From assembly GCA_030748415.1 (NCBI GenBank), contig JASMMA010000008.1, positions 1-64,000 of the forward strand: a DNA stretch of 64,000 nucleotides, written 5' to 3'. The notes under the pieces are model-generated. The model was not told the origin of the DNA, did no database searches, and saw only the letters and a list, made by a program, of their open reading frames with translations. Made by a program: the position numbers and the translations under genes. The stretch's first letter is position 1. Every line of letters begins with the position of its first letter. The stretch comes from Planctomycetota bacterium. Lineage in GTDB: Bacteria > Planctomycetota > UBA1135. Positions 35,203 through 44,724 of the stretch are shown here, piece after piece.

Positions 35203-36531
35203 ATGCGCCACCACATTCCCCACATTGCTCTCGCCCTCTTTGTATCTACTGCCACGCTTGTTGCACAAACCGACGACCCCGCCGTCACTTCTTGGCGACT
35301 GAATCTCGACGGAACCAAGGGACACTCCAACAATTCTGCTGTTCACAATGTCGTCTCAAATATTGAGGCAGACATTCTTCGTGAACGATACACCCCTGCG
35401 CATGTTTTTGTGGAAGCCGAGGGTGTCCCTTCTCATGAAGTAGGTCCTTGGCCAGGCAATCCCAACATGATTGCAGCCCGCGGTTGGACTTGGCGGATTC
35501 CACGCAACCCTGCTCCTGCAACTCTTTACAACTACGAAACACCTCTTGGGCAAATTGGAACCATGATTAATGGAGTCCCCATGTATAACACCAAGGATGG
35601 GCGAAGCTATTTGTTCCGGGGCGTGTGGGAGCAAGATGCAATTTGGTTTGAAGGTGCCACCATGGACGTTGGCCTTGGCCACCCACAAAATGCGGGTGAT
35701 TATCACTATCATTCCCATCCGGTGAAGTTGGCCCAACAAGTGGGCCAGAACGGTGTCGATCACTCACCAATCCTCGGCTTTGCTTTTGATGGCTACCCGC
35801 TTTACGGTCCATATGGGTTTTCGAATCCTGACGGAACAGGCGGAGTGCGAAGAATGGAAAGTGGCTATGCCCACCGGAACATGACTCAACGCCACACACT
35901 CCCTGATGGAACGCAACTCTCCCAATACTATTGGGGTCCCGATGTAAGTGCTTCTTATCCACTGGGCTGTTATATCCAGGATTTTGAATATATCGCAGGT
36001 TCGGGTGACCTAGATGAGTTTAATGGCCGGTTTTGCGTGACACCTGAATACCCCCAAGGCACCTTTGCCTACTTTGCCACGATTGATTCCAGCGGCCAGC
36101 CTCAGTTTCCATACTTGCTTGGTCCAACCTACTACGGCATCGTGGATACGGCGAATATTGTTCCAGGCGGTGGGCATATTGGAGTGCCCAATCAGGCTAC
36201 AGATTGGAACCCTTTCAGCATCTATATGAATGATGTTGAAGCCGGCGGCACCGCTCGGATTGCAATCGGGAATTGTGGAGCCGGCTCCGATGTGTTTTTC
36301 GCTTGGTCTCTCAAGGGAGCAGGTCCTGTGAATACGCCTTGGGGAGTGGGGTCATTAACGCCACCTATCAGCAATATTGGTCCCTTCATTGCATCTGCTA
36401 GCGGGTTTGTTTCCACAACCGCTTCTGTTCCAACGACTCTTTTGGGAAAAACAATTTACACCCAAGCGGTCAGCACGCCCCCTGGTGCAACTTCTCTATT
36501 GTCTTCACCCTCCCGGGTGACGGTACAGTAG
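35203..36531 (+). CDS. Secreted YHYH-domain protein with C-terminal sorting-like domain
   Basis: A 442-residue secreted protein with a YHYH domain: GDYHYHSHPVKLAQQ, then GQNGVDHSPILGFAFDGYPLYGPYGF. The family is His-rich and may bind metal, but its function is unknown. Signal peptide at residues 1-21. The last 105 residues form the beta-rich tail shared with other secreted proteins here: GTARIAIGNCG, LLGKTIYTQAV and closing SSPSRVTVQ. It leads a probable operon with a YtkA-like lipoprotein and a MauG-like diheme protein. Confidence 0.85.
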   Translation: MRHHIPHIALALFVSTATLVAQTDDPAVTSWRLNLDGTKGHSNNSAVHNVVSNIEADILRERYTPAHVFVEAEGVPSHEVGPWPGNPNMIAARGWTWRIPRNPAPATLYNYETPLGQIGTMINGVPMYNTKDGRSYLFRGVWEQDAIWFEGATMDVGLGHPQNAGDYHYHSHPVKLAQQVGQNGVDHSPILGFAFDGYPLYGPYGFSNPDGTGGVRRMESGYAHRNMTQRHTLPDGTQLSQYYWGPDVSASYPLGCYIQDFEYIAGSGDLDEFNGRFCVTPEYPQGTFAYFATIDSSGQPQFPYLLGPTYYGIVDTANIVPGGGHIGVPNQATDWNPFSIYMNDVEAGGTARIAIGNCGAGSDVFFAWSLKGAGPVNTPWGVGSLTPPISNIGPFIASASGFVSTTASVPTTLLGKTIYTQAVSTPPGATSLLSSPSRVTVQ

Positions 36532-36535
36532 GCTC

Positions 36536-36880
36536 ATGCGCACCCTCATCGCTTTAACAGCGGGCCTGCTATTTGTGGCATGCTCTCGTTCTGAGGTCCA
36601 GGTGGAGTATCCCGAAGGGGGTCCACCTCTCAATCAATTTTTCTCCATGAAGGTATTTGTGAATCCGAGCGAAGCGGATTCCATTCAAGTTGATGCCGAC
36701 ATGCCCGCTCATGGTCATGGCATGATTGTGAAACCAGTAGTGACTCAAGAAGAGCCCGGGGTGTGGAGAGTCGATGGCATGAAATATCACATGCCAGGTG
36801 CCTGGGAACTTTATGTTGATTTGCTGAAATCAGATTCTTCGGAAAGAGTGGTGGTTCCCGTCTTTTTGGAACCTTACTAA
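36536..36880 (+). CDS. YtkA/FixH-like lipoprotein
   Basis: A 114-residue lipoprotein (lipobox FVAC). The Ig-like core has MPAHGHGMIVKPVV and WRVDGMKYHMPGAWELYVDL, matching YtkA-like proteins whose Met/His pattern is proposed to bind copper. It starts four bases after the YHYH gene and ends eleven bases before the diheme peroxidase-like gene, so the three are likely one operon acting in the periplasm. Confidence 0.8.
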   Translation: MRTLIALTAGLLFVACSRSEVQVEYPEGGPPLNQFFSMKVFVNPSEADSIQVDADMPAHGHGMIVKPVVTQEEPGVWRVDGMKYHMPGAWELYVDLLKSDSSERVVVPVFLEPY

Positions 36881-36891
36881 AGAGGAAGCCG

Positions 36892-38184
36892 ATGTTGTCA
36901 ATCCTGCTTCTTTTTCTTCCGCTTCAATCTGGGGCCCTTGATTGGAGTGAGCGGGAGCTTGCCATTATTCAATCTCTTTCACCCCAGCTACCTCCCATGC
37001 CGCTCCCACCAAACCCGAGTAACCAATATGCGGATGATCCCGCAGCGGCTCACTTGGGTCAGCTCCTTTTCTTCGATGAGGGCCTATCTCCTTCCGGGAC
37101 CGTCTCCTGTGCCACTTGCCACGACCCCGAAAAGGGTTGGGGCGATGGGCTTCCTGTTTCTGAAGGCGTCGGCAATACGGCTTTCAACGCCCCAACTATT
37201 TTGAATTCCGCCTACGGCCAGTGGCAATTTTGGGATGGTCGCACGGATTCTCTTTGGTCACAGGCCCTTCAGCCTGTGGAGAGTGATGTGGAGATGAATT
37301 CTTCCCGCACTTTTGTTTTGCATCGCATTGCCTCCGAACCGACATTGAACGCTGCTTGGGAAATGTGTTTTGGTCCCTTGCCGGATATGTCCAACAGGAA
37401 TCGCTTCCCTGAAAATGCTTGCCCACCTCCGCAGAAACCGCAGAATCCTTTTGAAATTGTAGAACCAAGTACGGATTCGAGGCACCTTGCTTGGGCTGAA
37501 ATGACGATTGCGGATCAAAATAAGGTCAATGAGCAGTATTCTAAATTCGGGAAAGCCATCGAGGCATTCGAGCGCAAGATTGTAAGCGGCCCTTCAGCTT
37601 TTGACTTCTTTGCGGCCGGCCTACGCAGAGAATTTCGTGGAGATCCGTCCGCACTCAGCGCGGATGCTCAACTTGGGCTCCGGTTTTTTATGGGTGAGGG
37701 GAATTGCATCAGCTGTCACTTTGGTCCCCAACTTACAGATGGTGAATTCCATAATGTTGGAATGGCCTTGCCTGAAGGGAGTCCTTTCGACGATGGTCGT
37801 CCTACCGGTATTCGAAAGCTACGAGAAGACCAATTCAATGGCCGAGGCCTCTTTAGCGATTCCAAAGAATGGGCCACGAATCAACACTTGCTCTACTTAA
37901 CTTATACGGAGCATACCTTTGGTGCGTATAAAACACCCAGCCTTAGAAATTCCACTAGGACAGCACCCTATGGGCATGACGGTCGCTTTTCTTCCCTTGA
38001 AGAGGTGCTCGAGTTTTACTCAGTCCTTCCGGATACTCCGCCTGTCGGTCATCGTGAAGAGACCTTGCTCCCTTTGGATTTGACTGACCAACAAAAGAAG
38101 CAGCTGTTGGCTTTGCTTAGCTCACTCGCCGGGTACAAGGTGCCCAAAGAGCTTCGAGTTCCTGGGCTTTCGAAGAGCGATTAG
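36892..38184 (+). CDS. MauG/cytochrome c peroxidase-like diheme protein
   Basis: A 430-residue protein with an N-terminal signal peptide. Two heme motifs are SCATCH (near residue 80) and CISCH (near 276). Family blocks are LGQLLFFDEGLSPSGT, NAPTILNSAYGQWQFWDGR, LRFFMGEGNCISCHFGP, and YKTPSLRN with YGHDGRFSSLEEVL. MauG-like enzymes oxidise protein residues or reduce peroxide. The PSLRN...H-D-G pattern is shared by both groups, so the choice is open. Last gene of the YHYH operon; its stop overlaps the convergent sulfatase by four bases. Confidence 0.88.
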   Translation: MLSILLLFLPLQSGALDWSERELAIIQSLSPQLPPMPLPPNPSNQYADDPAAAHLGQLLFFDEGLSPSGTVSCATCHDPEKGWGDGLPVSEGVGNTAFNAPTILNSAYGQWQFWDGRTDSLWSQALQPVESDVEMNSSRTFVLHRIASEPTLNAAWEMCFGPLPDMSNRNRFPENACPPPQKPQNPFEIVEPSTDSRHLAWAEMTIADQNKVNEQYSKFGKAIEAFERKIVSGPSAFDFFAAGLRREFRGDPSALSADAQLGLRFFMGEGNCISCHFGPQLTDGEFHNVGMALPEGSPFDDGRPTGIRKLREDQFNGRGLFSDSKEWATNQHLLYLTYTEHTFGAYKTPSLRNSTRTAPYGHDGRFSSLEEVLEFYSVLPDTPPVGHREETLLPLDLTDQQKKQLLALLSSLAGYKVPKELRVPGLSKSD

Positions 38185-39500
38185 CCGCCCCAGGCTGGCG
38201 GGCGGTCAGGGTAGCCCGCTATCAAGGCTTCCATGTGGGATTTAATTGCCTGGATGTTGGCATTGGGGCTGGAAGATCGGTCAGTGCTCTCTAAAGGGTC
38301 TTTTTCGACGTTGTAGAAGGCTCCATGGCCGTAAAGCTTCCATCCTTGGTATAGAAGCCACTTCCTTGGAGCGGGTTGGGAGGCTTTGTCCGGTTTCGGC
38401 CAGAACCAACCGAAAGTATGGTCCCGTGGTTTAAAGGCTGTCCCAGTTAGGAACCCCAAAAAACTTTTCCCGTCATATATCCTGTCATTGGGGGGAGTGA
38501 CCCCAGCCATTTCGCAGAAAGTAGGGAAGAAATCAGTCATGTCAAGATAGCCGTTGGTGATGGAGCTTGGAGTAGTTTTACCGGGCCAGAGCATCAACAT
38601 CGGGGTGCGGATTCCCAGTTCGGTGACAAAGCCCTTAAACCCGTGCACCGTATAGCCAAGCCAGTCGGAATATATTTGTGAACTGGTGCCATTATCACCA
38701 GTAAAAATAATCAAGGTATCATTTTCGATTCCACACTGGACAACCTTGTTAATAACATTGCCAACGAGAGTATCCATGTACTCGACCATATGGGCGAAGT
38801 TGAGCTGAGTATTTGAGGTTGGGGTGTACCCAGGTGGAGTTCCATTGAAGGGGCCGTGTCCGAGAACGAGTGGATAATAAAGGAAGAAAGGTTCGTTCTT
38901 GTGGCGGTCAATGAAGTCAACTGCGAAATCATTGAAGATTTCGGGGCCATATTCGCCTGTGCGGACAACAGGTGGGCCATTGTGTGTTTCAACAACAGGG
39001 TCCCAATACCTGGAGCCATTTTCTTTTACCTGCCAAAGGCACCACTCGTCGAATCCAGCATCGGTGGGGTGGCTTCCCTGGTGCATGTACTCAGGGAAAA
39101 AGTAATTCCCGTGGAGTTGCCATTTTCCAGCTGCTCCGGTTTTGTAGCCGGCGCCCTGAAGGAGTTGTGAAATCGTGACTTCATTGGGATCTAGAACTGA
39201 AAAATTGATGTAATTTCGGGCATTGCTTCGCCCCGTAAAGAAGTGCACCCTGGTGGGGGTGCAGGAGGGCATCGAGTAAGCTCGACTAAACCTTAGCCCT
39301 TGGTTAGCCATGCGATCCAAGCTAGGGGTGTTGTAACTTGTTCCCCCATATGAAGTTAGAATCTCTCGACCAATATCGTCTGCCAGAATGAAGATAATGT
39401 TGGGTTGGGATGCCTGAGCCGGCCTGGGTCGGGATGCCTGAGCAGGCATCCAAGCAGGCAATAGCAATGCCGCAATGAAGAGGGGTAGAATTAGACGCAA
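38181..39500 (-). CDS. Secreted sulfatase (second)
   Basis: A 439-residue sulfatase. Metal Asp pair D41-D42 in ILADDIGRE; signature C80-T-P-T-R with following TGR gives formylglycine from Cys80; KWQLHGNY and TGDNGTSSQIY complete the core. The middle residue of C-x-P-x-R is Thr, which the maturation machinery accepts in some sulfatases. An imperfect 24-base tandem duplication near 39406-39450 in the signal region creates the repeated AQASRP/AQASQP. The protein is only distantly similar to the sulfatase at 8564-9991, so substrates probably differ. Confidence 0.9.
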   Translation of the reverse strand: MRLILPLFIAALLLPAWMPAQASRPRPAQASQPNIIFILADDIGREILTSYGGTSYNTPSLDRMANQGLRFSRAYSMPSCTPTRVHFFTGRSNARNYINFSVLDPNEVTISQLLQGAGYKTGAAGKWQLHGNYFFPEYMHQGSHPTDAGFDEWCLWQVKENGSRYWDPVVETHNGPPVVRTGEYGPEIFNDFAVDFIDRHKNEPFFLYYPLVLGHGPFNGTPPGYTPTSNTQLNFAHMVEYMDTLVGNVINKVVQCGIENDTLIIFTGDNGTSSQIYSDWLGYTVHGFKGFVTELGIRTPMLMLWPGKTTPSSITNGYLDMTDFFPTFCEMAGVTPPNDRIYDGKSFLGFLTGTAFKPRDHTFGWFWPKPDKASQPAPRKWLLYQGWKLYGHGAFYNVEKDPLESTDRSSSPNANIQAIKSHMEALIAGYPDRPPAWGG

Positions 39501-39657
39501 GGGTTTTTGGGCACTGAGGGGAACAAACTATCCTACACCGAATTCTCGGTAATTGTGGGGGATTTGCTTAAGAAAAGGTGTCATAAACTGTGGATTTCGG
39601 GTGTTAAGAAGTGCCTACCTAATGGTCGATAGCGTGGTATGCTTGGATAATCTCCAG

Positions 39658-39702
39658 TAAATGGGTTTTCAAAGCAAGCTGCCGGCCCCGTAAACCCATT
39701 TA
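39658..39702 (+). promoter_or_regulatory. Perfect 11-base inverted repeat before the FG-GAP gene
   Basis: TAAATGGGTTT (39658-39668) and AAACCCATTTA (39692-39702) form a perfect inverted repeat with a 23-base loop. The right arm ends immediately before an in-frame ATG at 39703. In mRNA it could occlude that start, leaving the ATG at 39721; as DNA it could be an operator. No T tract follows, so it is not an evident terminator. Confidence 0.5.
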
Positions 39703-41892
39703 ATGAAAAGACTTAGAAGCATGAACCATTTGACTCGTTTCCTTTCAATCGCCTTCCCCCTTGCTTTGTTTTCCTCTCCTGTTTGGGGTAGCCCGCAGGA
39801 AACAAAACTCCTATTTGAAATCCCTGGTCCCTTCGAAATTGGGCACGCTGGGATGTTCACTGATGGAGCTGGAGATGTGAATGGTGATGGAGTGCCCGAT
39901 ATCTTGATGGGCTCTTGGGGGGCTTCCCCTGATGTGGGTGGTACCCCGCTCCAAGAAGCTGGCGCGACAGGCGTTTACAGCGGAGTTGATGGCTCCTTGA
40001 TTTGGGAGTGGACCGGAGATGCCGAATACGACCACATGGGGCGTGCATGCTGTGCTGTGGATGATGTCAACGGCGATGGATATGCCGATGTTGCTGTTGG
40101 GGCATGGGGGCACTCCAGCCGACAAATCCCCGATCCAAACAGCCCCGGTAATTTCCTCCCCGCAAAAAACGGGCGGGTATGGGTTTATTCCGGCTTTGAC
40201 GGGCAAGAGCTTTATCACATCGATGGCCCTTACGATTTTGATTACACCGTTCCGGCTCCCCCGGAAACTCCCTTCAAAGGTGGAACCATGTTTGGTCGCT
40301 TTATGAGAGACACGGGCGACATCGATGGCGATGGTATCGGTGATTTTATTGTTGGCGCTTACGGCGCAGATGTTCCCGACCCTCAGGGCGGCGCTGATTT
40401 GGTGGATGCTGGTGCAGCTTTTGTTTTTTCCGGTGTTGACGGTTCCATTATTTATCAACTTGAAGGCCCCAACCCTGGGGACATTTTTGGCCGCTCTGTT
40501 TCCGGGGCAGGAGACATTGATGGTGATGGCGTTTTTGATTTCACCATCGGTTCTGTTTTTGCTGATTACTCTGGCACAGACTCAGGCTCAGTCTATGTTT
40601 TTTCCGGAGCCACTGGCCTTCAGCTCTTGCGCATTGATGGCGACCCCGCGCAGAGCAACACTAAAGCAGGCCTCGGCCGTGGCGTGAGTGACGCTGGCGA
40701 TGTGAATGGTGATGGCATCCCCGATATTGTTGCGGGTGAATACCTTGCCGATAACCCTATAACCCAAGTCGAAAACACCGGCGCGGTTATTGTTTACTCA
40801 GGTGCTGATGGCTCTGAAATCCACCGCTGGTATGGAGAGACTAAGGGTGAAACACTTGGCTGGTTCGTGGATGGTGTGGGCGATATGGATGGAGATGGTT
40901 TGGGTGAAGTTTTGGGCTGTGGATACCAGGCAGATAGTTTTGGCTTAGAAGGTTCTGGCCGTGCGTACCTATGGGCTGGCTCCGATGGTTCCGAACTCAC
41001 ATCTTTCTTCGGGACTCAACTAGAAGAGTCCTTCGGTCGTTCTGGTGGAAGCCTAGGTGGTTTCATGCACGATGGCGATATTGATGGTGATGGAATCTCT
41101 GAATTAGTCATTGGTGCAAGCTTCCGGCACCAGACGGATGCCGCAGGGAACTTCCTCCAAGCGGCTGGCGCGGCTTTTGTTTTTGCTAGCAATCAAGGCC
41201 CTGATAATGACTCAGATGGCTTGTCCAACTATCTTGAACTTGCAGTTGGTTCCCGAACAGGAGATGTTGATAGCGATGACGATGGTTTAGCCGATGGCGA
41301 AGAAGGTTTACCTTGGACGAGCCATGTCATGATTGCAGACACAGACCGAGATGGCATGTTAGACGGCACTGAACGAGGTGTCACAACTCCAACTCTCGGC
41401 ACAAACCTGTTCAGCTTTATTCCTGATGCTGACCCATTAACAACAACACACGCCTTCCTTGCAGATAGTGATTTAGGCGGCAAGCGGGATGGCGTTGAAG
41501 ATAGTAATCAAAATGGCGCTTACGAAGTAACTTTGGGGGAACTAGACCCAAACGACCCCAGTGATGATGTTCTTCCCCTTCTCTTGGTTGTTTCGAACTT
41601 TGTCCCAGGTCAAACGGCCCTTTTTGAGGTTTACAATGCTGCTCCCGGTTCAACCGTTTGGTTCCTTTACTCGGTGAAGGGTAATGGGCCCACCTACATG
41701 AACGGAAAGGATGTATGGGTGGATTTGACCAAACCAGTTGGAATCATAGGTTCTAAAATTGCGGATGCAAATGGATACGCTTGGATTACAGAGGATGTCC
41801 CCTCAAGCTTTAGTATGACCATATGGCTTCAAGCAGGCGAAGTTGATTTAACGGATACTGCCCGAGTGAGTAACTGGATTGAGCTTCCCTAA
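39703..41892 (+). CDS. Large secreted FG-GAP protein with TSP3-like repeats and C-terminal sorting-like domain
   Basis: A 729-residue secreted protein. Residues about 25-490 contain seven integrin-alpha-type FG-GAP repeats, each with a Ca-binding loop (DVNGDGVPDILMG, DIDGDGIGDFIVG, DMDGDGLGEVLG and others). Residues about 500-620 are Asp-rich TSP3-like repeats (DNDSDGLSNYLELA, DVDSDDDGLADGEEG, DTDRDGMLDGTE). The last 100 residues are the beta-rich tail found on other secreted proteins here (SMTIWLQAGE, closing SNWIELP). Signal peptide follows either ATG 39703 or ATG 39721. The likely role is a calcium-stabilised surface adhesin. Confidence 0.88.
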   Translation: MKRLRSMNHLTRFLSIAFPLALFSSPVWGSPQETKLLFEIPGPFEIGHAGMFTDGAGDVNGDGVPDILMGSWGASPDVGGTPLQEAGATGVYSGVDGSLIWEWTGDAEYDHMGRACCAVDDVNGDGYADVAVGAWGHSSRQIPDPNSPGNFLPAKNGRVWVYSGFDGQELYHIDGPYDFDYTVPAPPETPFKGGTMFGRFMRDTGDIDGDGIGDFIVGAYGADVPDPQGGADLVDAGAAFVFSGVDGSIIYQLEGPNPGDIFGRSVSGAGDIDGDGVFDFTIGSVFADYSGTDSGSVYVFSGATGLQLLRIDGDPAQSNTKAGLGRGVSDAGDVNGDGIPDIVAGEYLADNPITQVENTGAVIVYSGADGSEIHRWYGETKGETLGWFVDGVGDMDGDGLGEVLGCGYQADSFGLEGSGRAYLWAGSDGSELTSFFGTQLEESFGRSGGSLGGFMHDGDIDGDGISELVIGASFRHQTDAAGNFLQAAGAAFVFASNQGPDNDSDGLSNYLELAVGSRTGDVDSDDDGLADGEEGLPWTSHVMIADTDRDGMLDGTERGVTTPTLGTNLFSFIPDADPLTTTHAFLADSDLGGKRDGVEDSNQNGAYEVTLGELDPNDPSDDVLPLLLVVSNFVPGQTALFEVYNAAPGSTVWFLYSVKGNGPTYMNGKDVWVDLTKPVGIIGSKIADANGYAWITEDVPSSFSMTIWLQAGEVDLTDTARVSNWIELP

Positions 41893-41912
41893 AAGCTTCA
41901 GCCTTTCCCTTC

Positions 41913-42605
41913 TTACAAATCCAGACCAAAGTCCGTCCAGACAGCTTCGTAGAAGCTTTCAATCTCGGCGCGCGTTCCTGAGTAAACAGGGTAGTCCTTA
42001 ATTTCTCTAAGGGCTTTGTTGGGATTGTTGTTCGTTGCAGCAAAGAGATGGTTCCAGGTGTTGATGTAAATGACTGGCCTTCCATCAACAAGTTCAAACT
42101 CAGAGCCGTCATAGGTCTTGGAGTAATGCAGCACAAAGGGAGTGCTCCAAGTTTGGTCATCGGACCAGGTTCCATCGAAAATAATTTGGTCAGGAAAAAT
42201 GTCCCCCATGACGGGAGCGCTTTGAATGTTGTACTGAATGCTTTCCACATCAGCGACTCGGTGCCCACCATCAGAAGAAAGATCGATTGTGATGTAGGGC
42301 GGAGTTTCATAAAGGTCAAAGATTCCCCACCAACGGTCGGCGTCATAGGGCCAGTCTAGAAAAATGTAAGGGTTGTCTTCATCCGCTGTGACCACATTCA
42401 GTTCTACAGAATCTGGGTTTGACCAATCAATAAAAACCCCCAATATAGGGCAATCCCAATCAGATGTAGGAACTCGGAAAACAGGCAACAAAATGCGTTG
42501 TTCTTCAAGGCTGGGTGGTGTTGCGACTTGTTGGAAATCCGGAGCAGGGCAAGTGGAAAGGGGTGCCAAGACGAGGGGCGCGATAATGAGAGGACGCAAT
42601 TTCAT
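41913..42605 (-). CDS. Secreted protein of unknown function
   Basis: About 230 residues with a signal peptide (MKLRPLIIAPLVLAPLSTCP) from the ATG at 42605, preceded by GGAG. I do not recognise a family. It is Asp- and Trp-rich, with blocks such as FLDWPYDADRWWGIFDL, IIFDGTWSDDQTW and GRPVIYINTWNHLFA. The last two recall host-interaction or lectin-like beta-sandwiches but do not suffice for a call. A Cys near the end of the signal region could be a lipid site. Confidence 0.65.
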   Translation of the reverse strand: MKLRPLIIAPLVLAPLSTCPAPDFQQVATPPSLEEQRILLPVFRVPTSDWDCPILGVFIDWSNPDSVELNVVTADEDNPYIFLDWPYDADRWWGIFDLYETPPYITIDLSSDGGHRVADVESIQYNIQSAPVMGDIFPDQIIFDGTWSDDQTWSTPFVLHYSKTYDGSEFELVDGRPVIYINTWNHLFAATNNNPNKALREIKDYPVYSGTRAEIESFYEAVWTDFGLDL

Positions 42606-42703
42606 GATTGGGAGTTCTCCAGAATACACCATAATCATAAAAATTGGGTGCCAAAGAGGTATGCTACCCTTTTGTCAAAGGAAACCGATTATCCTGTAGC
42701 CCA

Positions 42704-43321
42704 ATGAACCAATCCAAGATGGAGCTTGAAATCACCTTCGATGGTGTCACCAGCACGCGTGCTGTGGCAGGGAAGTTGATTCGTGTGGGCCGTTCTCGCC
42801 GTTGCGATGTGACCATTCGTGACCCGAGCATTTCGCGAACCCACTGTTCCTTAGAGATACGCGATGGCGGAGTTGTTTTGCTAGATGAAGGCTCTGCCAA
42901 TGGCACTTGGGTCGATGGCCAACGCACAGAATGCTGTCGCCTTTTGCCTGGCCGTTCTTTTGCAATTGGTGATAGTACTATTCGCCTTTTAGAAATTGCG
43001 GATTCTCAAGAGTCTATTTCCTCCCCAGCGCCCATTGAGCCTACTGCGTCCGTTTCTTCACCTAAGGTGCTAGGGGACAGTCTTGCAAGAACACTCCCTC
43101 CGAGCACCCCCGCACCCAGTGTTCAGGGTTCTCAAGCGGACCGACACAAAAGCCAAGCCCCACAATCGCCTCCGAGAAAAAGGAAAAATTCCAGAGCTCA
43201 AATCATTTCCTTCGTTCTCTTTTTTGTTTTACTGGGCCTAATGACCTTTGTAACAAAGGGGTTCCTTCAGAAGCTAAAAGATGTTTTTGCTCCTGGAGAA
43301 CAGGTTGAATCAAGCCGCTAA
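42704..43321 (+). CDS. FHA-domain protein with C-terminal membrane anchor
   Basis: About 205 residues. The FHA domain (residues about 15-95) has the phosphothreonine-binding set IRVGRSRRCDVTIRDPSISRTHCSL and GSANGTWVDG. A low-complexity Pro/Ser linker follows, then one transmembrane helix (IISFVLFFVLLGLMTFV) near the C terminus, so the FHA faces the cytoplasm if tail-anchored. FHA domains read Ser/Thr kinase output. The start is ATG 42704 or 42719. The only kinase-like gene nearby (56900-58855) appears inactive. Confidence 0.88.
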   Translation: MNQSKMELEITFDGVTSTRAVAGKLIRVGRSRRCDVTIRDPSISRTHCSLEIRDGGVVLLDEGSANGTWVDGQRTECCRLLPGRSFAIGDSTIRLLEIADSQESISSPAPIEPTASVSSPKVLGDSLARTLPPSTPAPSVQGSQADRHKSQAPQSPPRKRKNSRAQIISFVLFFVLLGLMTFVTKGFLQKLKDVFAPGEQVESSR

Positions 43322-43336
43322 CCCGCGGTTGTCGCT

Positions 43337-44617
43337 CTACCGTGACTCGATTGGCGAATAGGACCGCATCGTTGAGCCCGTGTAGATTTGGCGAGGTCTT
43401 CCAATTCGGAAACTTGGATCACGGCGCATTTCTTGCCATTGTGCAATCCATCCCGGCATGCGGCCCATTGCGAACATGACTGTAAACATGTTGACAGGAA
43501 TACCCATAGCCTTGTAAATCACACCTGAGTAGAAATCCACATTGGGGAAGAGTTTGCGCTCAATGAAAAATTCATCGTTCAGGGCAATCTCCTCAAGTTC
43601 CATAGCAATCTCCAACTGCTTGCTGGATAGGCCGAGACTTTCGACCACATCATTGCATGCCGATTTCAGGACCTTAGCCCTTGGGTCATAGTTTTTGTAC
43701 ACCCGATGCCCAAAGCCCATCAATCGGGCAGGGTTATCACGATCTTTTGCTCGGGCAACGAACTCTTGGGCAGTTTCGCCGCGTTTGGCGATTGCATCCA
43801 ACATTTCGATGACCTTTTGATTAGCACCACCATGCAGTCGGCCCCAAAGAGCAGAAATGCCTGCGGAAATACTTGCGTATAGGTTTGCTTGCGAAGAACC
43901 CACCAACCGAACCGTACTCGTTGAACAATTTTGTTCGTGGTCAGCATGAAGGATGAGCAGTAGGTCAAGTGCCCGAGAAACTGCAGGATTTACCTCGTAA
44001 TTTTCACATGGTGTTGCGTACATCATGTTTAAGAAATTCGAGGAGTAATCCATGCCATTGTCTGGGTAAATGAATGGTTGTCCAATCGAGTGCTTGTAGG
44101 CCCATGCAGCAATAGTGGGAAACTTGGCAATCAGGCGGGTGGTCGTTTCTTGAATGCTTCGCTCTGTTTCCTTCTCTTGGTAGAAGGTTGAAAGTGCGCC
44201 AACCGTTGCCGCCGTTACAGGCATGGGGTGGGCATCTTTGGGGAGAGAAGAGAAGAAGGACCTGAAATTTTCGTGAAGCATTGTGTGGCGCGTCACATTT
44301 TCAGTGAACCCATTGAGTTCCTCCTTTGTGGGCAGCTCGCCGTAAACAAGCAGCCAGCAAATCTCCAGAAAAGAGCTCTTGGCGGCAAGTTCTTCAATGG
44401 GATACCCGCGATATCTCAAAATTCCCTTCTCGCCATCAATAAAGGTGATGGAGCTCTGGCAGGCGCCTGTGTTGGCGTAGCCAGGGTCGTAGGTCACAAG
44501 CCCACTCTGGGACCGCAACATGCTGATATCGAGGCCTTTTTCTTCCTCGCTGCCTATTACGAGGGGGAGTTCTACCTCCTGACCCTCAAAACTAATGGTT
44601 GTTTTCTCCTGTGTCAT
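43337..44617 (-). CDS. gltA: Citrate synthase, type II
   Basis: A protein of about 426 residues, close to E. coli GltA (427) in length and sequence order. Visible are GLVTYDPGYANTGACQSSITFIDG, RGYPIEELA, the first catalytic His in ILHADHEQNCSTS, the second in GFGHRVYKNYDPRAK and Asp in VDFYSGVIYKAMG. It condenses acetyl-CoA with oxaloacetate. The ATG at 44617 gives the usual N terminus; in-frame starts up to 44656 are possible. A CitDE/CitF citrate-lyase-like pair at 54-57 kb would act on its product. Confidence 0.96.
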   Translation of the reverse strand: MTQEKTTISFEGQEVELPLVIGSEEEKGLDISMLRSQSGLVTYDPGYANTGACQSSITFIDGEKGILRYRGYPIEELAAKSSFLEICWLLVYGELPTKEELNGFTENVTRHTMLHENFRSFFSSLPKDAHPMPVTAATVGALSTFYQEKETERSIQETTTRLIAKFPTIAAWAYKHSIGQPFIYPDNGMDYSSNFLNMMYATPCENYEVNPAVSRALDLLLILHADHEQNCSTSTVRLVGSSQANLYASISAGISALWGRLHGGANQKVIEMLDAIAKRGETAQEFVARAKDRDNPARLMGFGHRVYKNYDPRAKVLKSACNDVVESLGLSSKQLEIAMELEEIALNDEFFIERKLFPNVDFYSGVIYKAMGIPVNMFTVMFAMGRMPGWIAQWQEMRRDPSFRIGRPRQIYTGSTMRSYSPIESR

Positions 44618-44724
44618 GTTCTGGTTTCGCATTTCTCTGCGGCACTCGCCCCTCATTCTAGTCTCTCGTTAGGGGATAGGCTTTAGTTGGCAAAAAACCA
44701 GCCCAAAAGTTAGGAGAAACCGTG

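Noticed and set aside
39880-41200. Regularly spaced similar sequence suggesting a CRISPR or tandem DNA repeat
   Set aside because: The spacing reflects FG-GAP protein repeats with Asp/Gly codons; the DNA copies are too divergent to be a nucleotide repeat.
41810-42346. Leftward open frame of 178 codons overlapping the gene at 41913-42605
   Set aside because: It lies in another frame of the same strand, has biased composition and no domain; the frame at 41913-42605 has a signal peptide and ribosome site.
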